Source: a bacterium (GTDB taxonomy: Bacteria > Patescibacteriota > Minisyncoccia > Phycocordibacterales > 2-02-FULL-43-11). Taken from it: a stretch of DNA of 7,338 nucleotides. Position 1 is the stretch's first letter. The number at the start of each line of letters is the position of its first letter. The notes beneath the pieces were generated by a model, which was given only the letters and a program-made list of their open reading frames with translations, did no database searches and was not told where the DNA came from. The stretch lies in assembly GCA_021814895.1 (NCBI GenBank), contig JAKAHN010000030.1, positions 1 through 7,338 of the forward strand, read 5' to 3'. Of the stretch, positions 4,680 to 7,338 are shown one piece after another. Made by a program: the position numbers and the translations under genes.

Positions 4680-4750
4680 ACTTATCACCAAAAACAGGGT
4701 TCATTCCCCGTGATTAGTGATGTGTAATCACTGATAAGTGCGGTTTTTGG
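4680..4750 (+). terminator. Terminator-like structure after clpP with pseudoknot potential
   Basis: ccaaaaac (4688-4695) pairs with gtttttgg (4743-4750). Acttatca (4680-4687) pairs with tgataagt (4732-4739), which would cross the first helix. A local hairpin gtgatta/taatcac (4710-4716 with 4725-4731) lies inside. The final helix ends in a T run as in a terminator. The two crossing helices cannot form as simple nested stems, so the fold is either alternative or a pseudoknot. Confidence 0.45.
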
Positions 4751-4754
4751 CTAT

Positions 4755-4783
4755 TTGCACTAAAACCTTAGTTGTTGTATGAT
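4755..4783 (+). promoter_or_regulatory. Candidate promoter upstream of rny
   Basis: TTGCAC (4755-4760), 17-bp spacer, TATGAT (4778-4783). The -35 is weak and the -10 good. It directly follows the clpP terminator and would give rny a leader of about 160 nt. The 4653-4950 spacer otherwise holds an AT-rich hairpin (4870-4877 with 4884-4891) and no convincing gene. Confidence 0.3.
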
Positions 4784-4930
4784 AATGACGTTAATATTAA
4801 ATTATGGTTTCGTTTATTCTTTACAATTTGTCATTGGACTTCCGAAGCGCGTTTACTCGTGTTTTTAAATTGTTTTATGTTTCTAAAACAAATTTTATTC
4901 TTCCATTAATCCAGAGACCTATCGTATAGA

Positions 4931-4952
4931 ATGGCGGAATTACATTCGCCAT
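4931..4952 (+). promoter_or_regulatory. Hairpin covering the rny start codon
   Basis: atggcg (4931-4936) pairs with cgccat (4947-4952), so the first two bases of the rny ATG lie inside the stem. The left arm starts with its own ATG that opens a nine-codon frame (stop at 4958-4960) overlapping the rny start out of frame. Either feature could reduce rny translation. No SD is visible. Confidence 0.35.
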
Positions 4953-6480
4953 GTCATTAAAAATTGTCGCATTGCTAGGAGGGGCGGCGCTTGTCGCAGG
5001 TATAGCAATTGGCTATTATCTGCGGTTAGTTATCGCTCTCGGGAAAAAGGGTTCAATGGAACTCGAAATAAAAGAGTCCATGGTCAAGGCTCAGGAAGAA
5101 GCAAAAAAAATTCTTCTTGGCGCCGAAAATCAAGCGGCCAATACTTTAAAAGAGGCTAGGATAGAAATTAAGAAAAAAGAAGAAGAGGCAAAAGAAAAAG
5201 AAGAGCGCCTTATCAAAAAAGAAGACTTGCTGGATAAAAGACAGACTGATATTGATAAGCAGGTTGAGGAATTAAAAAATAAAGTCACCGAGGTCAAAAA
5301 AATCAAAGACCGTGTTGACTCTATGGAACAAGAAGAGCAGGCGAAATTGGAAAAAATCGCCAAGTTATCGGAAGAAGAAGCTAAAAATCAGTTGTTGGCA
5401 TCGGCTGAAATTAAATTTGAGGAAGATATTTTAGCGCGCTTCCAAAAACTAGAACGGAGTGGGGAAGAAAGGCTTGAACGCAAGGCTCAGGAAATTTTGA
5501 CGACGGCTATTCAAAGATTAGGCAACTCTGTTTCACCCGACGTACTCACGACAATGGTTTCTATTCCTTCGGATGAAATAAAAGGGAAAATCATAGGAAA
5601 AGAAGGACGCAACATAAAAGCCTTTGAACGGGCAACGGGTGTTGAGATTATCGTTGACGACACGCCTGGCTCAATTACCATTTCTTCTTTTGATCCTGTC
5701 CGTCGCCAAATCGCCAGAGTAGCCTTGGAAAATCTCATTCTTGACGGCAGAATTCAACCGGCGAAAATCGAAGGCGCAGTTGAAAAGGCTACCGAGGAAA
5801 TCAATAAAATAATCAAAGAAAAAGGCAACCAGGCCGCTTATGAGTGCGGAGTGTTGAACTTAGACCCGAGAATCCTGGCAATATTGGGACGATTACACTT
5901 CAGAACCAGTTACGGTCAAAATGTTCTCCAGCACTCTATTGAAATGACTCATATTGCCGGAATGCTTGCCGAAGAACTTGGCATAAATGTTGCCGTCGCC
6001 AAAGCAGGCGCCCTTCTTCACGATATCGGCAAAGCGGTTGATCACGAAGTTCACGGCACTCACGTAGAAATCGGTCGAAGGATTTTGCAAAAATTCGGTG
6101 CTTCTGAAGAAATAATAAAGGCGATGCAAGCTCACCATGGCGAATATCCTTACGAAACCCCCGAATCAATCATTGTCCAAACGGCCGACGCGATTTCCGG
6201 AAGCCGACCAGGAGCAAGACGTGATACGGTAGAAAATTATTTAAAACGCCTTGAGGAACTTGAGGCTATCGCCACATCTTTCAAAGGCGTAGAAAAAGCT
6301 TACGCTATTTCTGCAGGTCGAGAAATAAGGATTTTTGTCACTCCGGCAGAAGTTTCCGATTTGGAAGCCCAAAAAATCGCCCAGGAAATTGCGAGAAGAA
6401 TTGAAGCTGAACTAAAATATCCGGGTGAAATAAAAGTAAACGTCATCCGTGAAACAAGAGTGATAGAATACGCCCGGTAA
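4951..6480 (+). CDS. rny: Ribonuclease Y
   Basis: 509 residues, within the usual 510-525. RNase Y is a membrane-anchored endoribonuclease that starts mRNA decay in bacteria lacking RNase E. Residues 4-30 form the N-terminal membrane anchor. About 36-190 is a long Lys/Glu-rich coiled coil. A KH RNA-binding domain follows around 205-270, with GKIIGKEGRNIKAFE at 212-226. The HD metal-dependent catalytic domain has His328 (QHS), the HD pair His357-Asp358 (LLHDIGK), HH at 395-396 and Asp413 (TADAISGSRPGAR). The conserved RNase Y C-terminal domain ends GEIKVNVIRETRVIEYAR. All expected catalytic residues are visible. The ATG at 4951 gives the standard N-terminus, though the start is buried in a hairpin. 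A perfect 16-bp stem follows 25 bp after the stop. Confidence 0.97.
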   Translation: MSLKIVALLGGAALVAGIAIGYYLRLVIALGKKGSMELEIKESMVKAQEEAKKILLGAENQAANTLKEARIEIKKKEEEAKEKEERLIKKEDLLDKRQTDIDKQVEELKNKVTEVKKIKDRVDSMEQEEQAKLEKIAKLSEEEAKNQLLASAEIKFEEDILARFQKLERSGEERLERKAQEILTTAIQRLGNSVSPDVLTTMVSIPSDEIKGKIIGKEGRNIKAFERATGVEIIVDDTPGSITISSFDPVRRQIARVALENLILDGRIQPAKIEGAVEKATEEINKIIKEKGNQAAYECGVLNLDPRILAILGRLHFRTSYGQNVLQHSIEMTHIAGMLAEELGINVAVAKAGALLHDIGKAVDHEVHGTHVEIGRRILQKFGASEEIIKAMQAHHGEYPYETPESIIVQTADAISGSRPGARRDTVENYLKRLEELEAIATSFKGVEKAYAISAGREIRIFVTPAEVSDLEAQKIAQEIARRIEAELKYPGEIKVNVIRETRVIEYAR

Positions 6481-6500
6481 ATTAAGGAAAAACGAAAAAG

Positions 6501-6541
6501 AAAAATACCGTCGTTCGGAACTGCGTTCCGAACGACGGTAT
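6501..6541 (-). terminator. Terminator of the 130-residue gene, shared with the rny end
   Basis: A perfect 16-bp stem (6505-6520 with 6526-6541, loop ctgcg). On the minus strand it is followed by TTTTT (6505-6501) and more T-rich sequence, giving a good terminator for the minus-strand gene ending at 6546. On the plus strand no T run follows, so for rny it may act only as a 3' stabilising hairpin. Confidence 0.85.
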
Positions 6542-6545
6542 GCGT

Positions 6546-6938
6546 TTAAACATAAGCCTCCGGAACATAGTCCGGTGGGAGTGGTGTCTTGGCATCCAAA
6601 TCATCAATGATCCGAAGCACATTTGACACCCTTCTTTCCCTCTCTATGTCTCTCAAAGCATTCTTTTCTCGAAAAGAAACTTTCAGGACATCCTCAACTT
6701 CAACCTCAAACATTCCGTTCGGAGGTGAGTTTTCGCCAAAATGAAGATTGACAACAAATCGACAAACAAGCCGATCTCCTTCCATCCTTACGACCTGAAC
6801 CAGTTCTCGCCCACTTCTCTTTAAGCCGAGCCTGTCTATCGTTGCTGGACTTAAGGCCACAAAATAACTCCCAAAAAAATACATCGCCACCCGAGTCAAC
6901 TCCCCAGAAAAATGAGCTTTTCGCCTTTGTTTTCCCAT
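6546..6938 (-). CDS. Hypothetical cytosolic protein (130 residues), unrecognised
   Basis: No signal peptide or membrane span. A basic start (MGKQRRKAHFSG) is followed by a beta-rich-looking stretch with a loose AbrB-like rhythm (SPATIDRLGLKRSGRELVQV, about 30-49, then EGDRLVCRFVV). That likeness is only suggestive. The middle has FEVEVEDVLKVSF (about 77-89), then a charged helix REKNALRDIERERR (about 90-103) and a proline-rich end PLPPDYVPEAYV. I do not recognise a family and give no function. It is convergent with rny and ends at a strong terminator. Upstream are a TATACT box (6970-6965) and a weak aaaagg ribosome site six bases before the ATG. Base composition is somewhat GC-richer than its spacer. 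Coding status is supported by the terminator, promoter and non-repetitive composition. Confidence 0.7.
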   Translation of the reverse strand: MGKQRRKAHFSGELTRVAMYFFGSYFVALSPATIDRLGLKRSGRELVQVVRMEGDRLVCRFVVNLHFGENSPPNGMFEVEVEDVLKVSFREKNALRDIERERRVSNVLRIIDDLDAKTPLPPDYVPEAYV

Positions 6939-6959
6939 GGTCAGCCTTTTCTTTTACTA

Positions 6960-7008
6960 TTTTTAGTATACCGAAAATATATTATAAACAAAAGGTTTAT
7001 ACTAAAAA
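6960..7008. repeat. Double inverted repeat in the spacer upstream of the 130-residue gene
   Basis: Outer arms 6960-6970 and 6998-7008 are perfect reverse complements (11 bp). Inner arms 6983-6989 and 6995-7001 form a second perfect 7-bp pair. Each outer arm contains a TATACT facing outwards, so it could be a symmetric operator or a pair of divergent -10 boxes. Confidence 0.5.
6965..6970 (-). promoter_or_regulatory. -10 box (TATACT) of the 130-residue gene
   Basis: On the minus strand TATACT lies about 26 bp before the ATG at 6938. The -35 is poor (TTGTTT at 15 bp spacing). It forms one arm of the inverted repeat 6960-7008. Confidence 0.35.
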
Positions 7009-7066
7009 ATGAAACTTAAAAACATTATTTACAAAATGTCAAAAAAATTACATAAAAATATCAACG

Positions 7067-7094
7067 TTGCTCAAAAAAAGGCTTAATATATAAT
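7067..7094 (+). promoter_or_regulatory. Candidate plus-strand promoter ahead of the palindromic element
   Basis: TTGCTC (7067-7072), 16-bp spacer, perfect TATAAT (7089-7094). Transcription would start around 7100 and read into the palindrome at 7113-7297 and on to whatever lies beyond the window. Confidence 0.4.
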
Positions 7095-7112
7095 GTAATA
7101 GAATACTCGAGC

Positions 7113-7297
7113 TTAGAACCTATCCGCGATCTAACCGCAAAAAAATAGAAAAAGTTCTTGCCTGCTAAAACTTTCAAATTTCGGCTACAAATCGCTCACC
7201 TTTCGTCAACAGAGTTCACTATGTTTCCTCAAGCTTCACGATTTTCGCTCGAAATTTGAAAGTTTTATCCAGGCATTAGATCGCGGATAGGTTCTAA
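7113..7297. mobile_element. MITE-like near-palindromic element, 185 bp, no ORF
   Basis: Terminal arms 7113-7134 and 7276-7297 are perfect 22-bp inverted repeats. Further in, 7159-7163 pairs with 7271-7275 and 7166-7183 pairs perfectly (18 bp) with 7250-7267. Inside, aaatcg/cgattt (7189-7194 with 7239-7244) continues the stem. The centre read on the minus strand carries gaggaaa..agtga..gacgaaaggtgag, related to the insert near hppA (722-763). A short non-coding body with long terminal inverted repeats is typical of miniature inverted-repeat elements. No clear target-site duplication is obvious and no transposase is present. Confidence 0.7.
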
Positions 7298-7312
7298 AAG
7301 GTCGCCGAGTTA

Positions 7313-7330
7313 AGAGCCTATTTAGGCTCT
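7313..7330. other. Small perfect hairpin at the window end
   Basis: Bases 7313-7319 pair with 7324-7330 (seven pairs, loop attt). No T tract follows within the window, so it is not called a terminator. Confidence 0.5.
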
Positions 7331-7338
7331 AGAGTAGA

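Noticed and set aside
4804..4929. 41-codon hydrophobic frame between clpP and rny
   Set aside because: No SD, AT-rich spacer composition and no other support. The candidate promoter at 4755-4783 would place it at the transcript start, so it is worth a conservation check but not a call.
7009..7086. 25-codon lysine-rich frame upstream of the palindrome
   Set aside because: Composition matches A-rich spacer DNA, and there is no SD. It could only be leaderless, from the TATACT at 6998-7003.

Overview
This window looks like chromosomal DNA from a Candidate Phyla Radiation (Patescibacteria, Parcubacteria-like) genome. That placement is an inference. It rests on a K+-independent-type membrane pyrophosphatase, a trigger factor without its isomerase domain, housekeeping genes mostly lacking Shine-Dalgarno sequences, several very small membrane proteins, AT-rich gene ends and many GC-richer palindromes between genes. 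No 16S rRNA or other decisive marker is present. Every frame reads correctly with the standard bacterial code.

Layout. (1) 1-892: the 3' end of a membrane-bound proton-pumping pyrophosphatase gene (hppA), then a 136-bp structured insert, then a second copy of the last 30 hppA codons. The two copies share a 49-bp identical core and then encode the same residues with almost entirely different codons. (2) 910-2454: a small single-span membrane protein and a trigger factor lacking the PPIase domain, probably co-transcribed and closed by a strong terminator. (3) 2461-3156, minus strand: rsmE, convergent with the trigger factor gene. (4) 3187-3995, minus strand: two self-contained units for tiny two-span membrane proteins (60 and 59 residues), each with a TTGACA promoter and its own terminator. 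A palindrome-rich stretch separates them. (5) 3989-4750: clpP, whose promoter shares its -35 box region with the divergent small membrane gene. A terminator with pseudoknot potential follows. (6) 4951-6480: rny (RNase Y), with a hairpin over its start codon. (7) 6546-6938, minus strand: an unrecognised 130-residue protein with a terminator shared with the rny end. (8) 6939-7338: no convincing gene, but promoter-like sites and a 185-bp near-palindromic, MITE-like element with 22-bp perfect terminal arms.

Functions. Most recognisable genes concern protein and RNA housekeeping: nascent-chain folding (trigger factor), 16S rRNA methylation (RsmE), proteolysis (ClpP) and mRNA turnover (RNase Y). 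The pyrophosphatase links pyrophosphate hydrolysis to the membrane ion gradient. The most unusual material is not protein-coding. It is the att-like duplication at the hppA 3' end, and a short sequence core shared between that insert, the 7113-7297 palindrome and, more weakly, the 3527-3570 region. Together these suggest a family of small mobile or dispersed structured elements in this genome.
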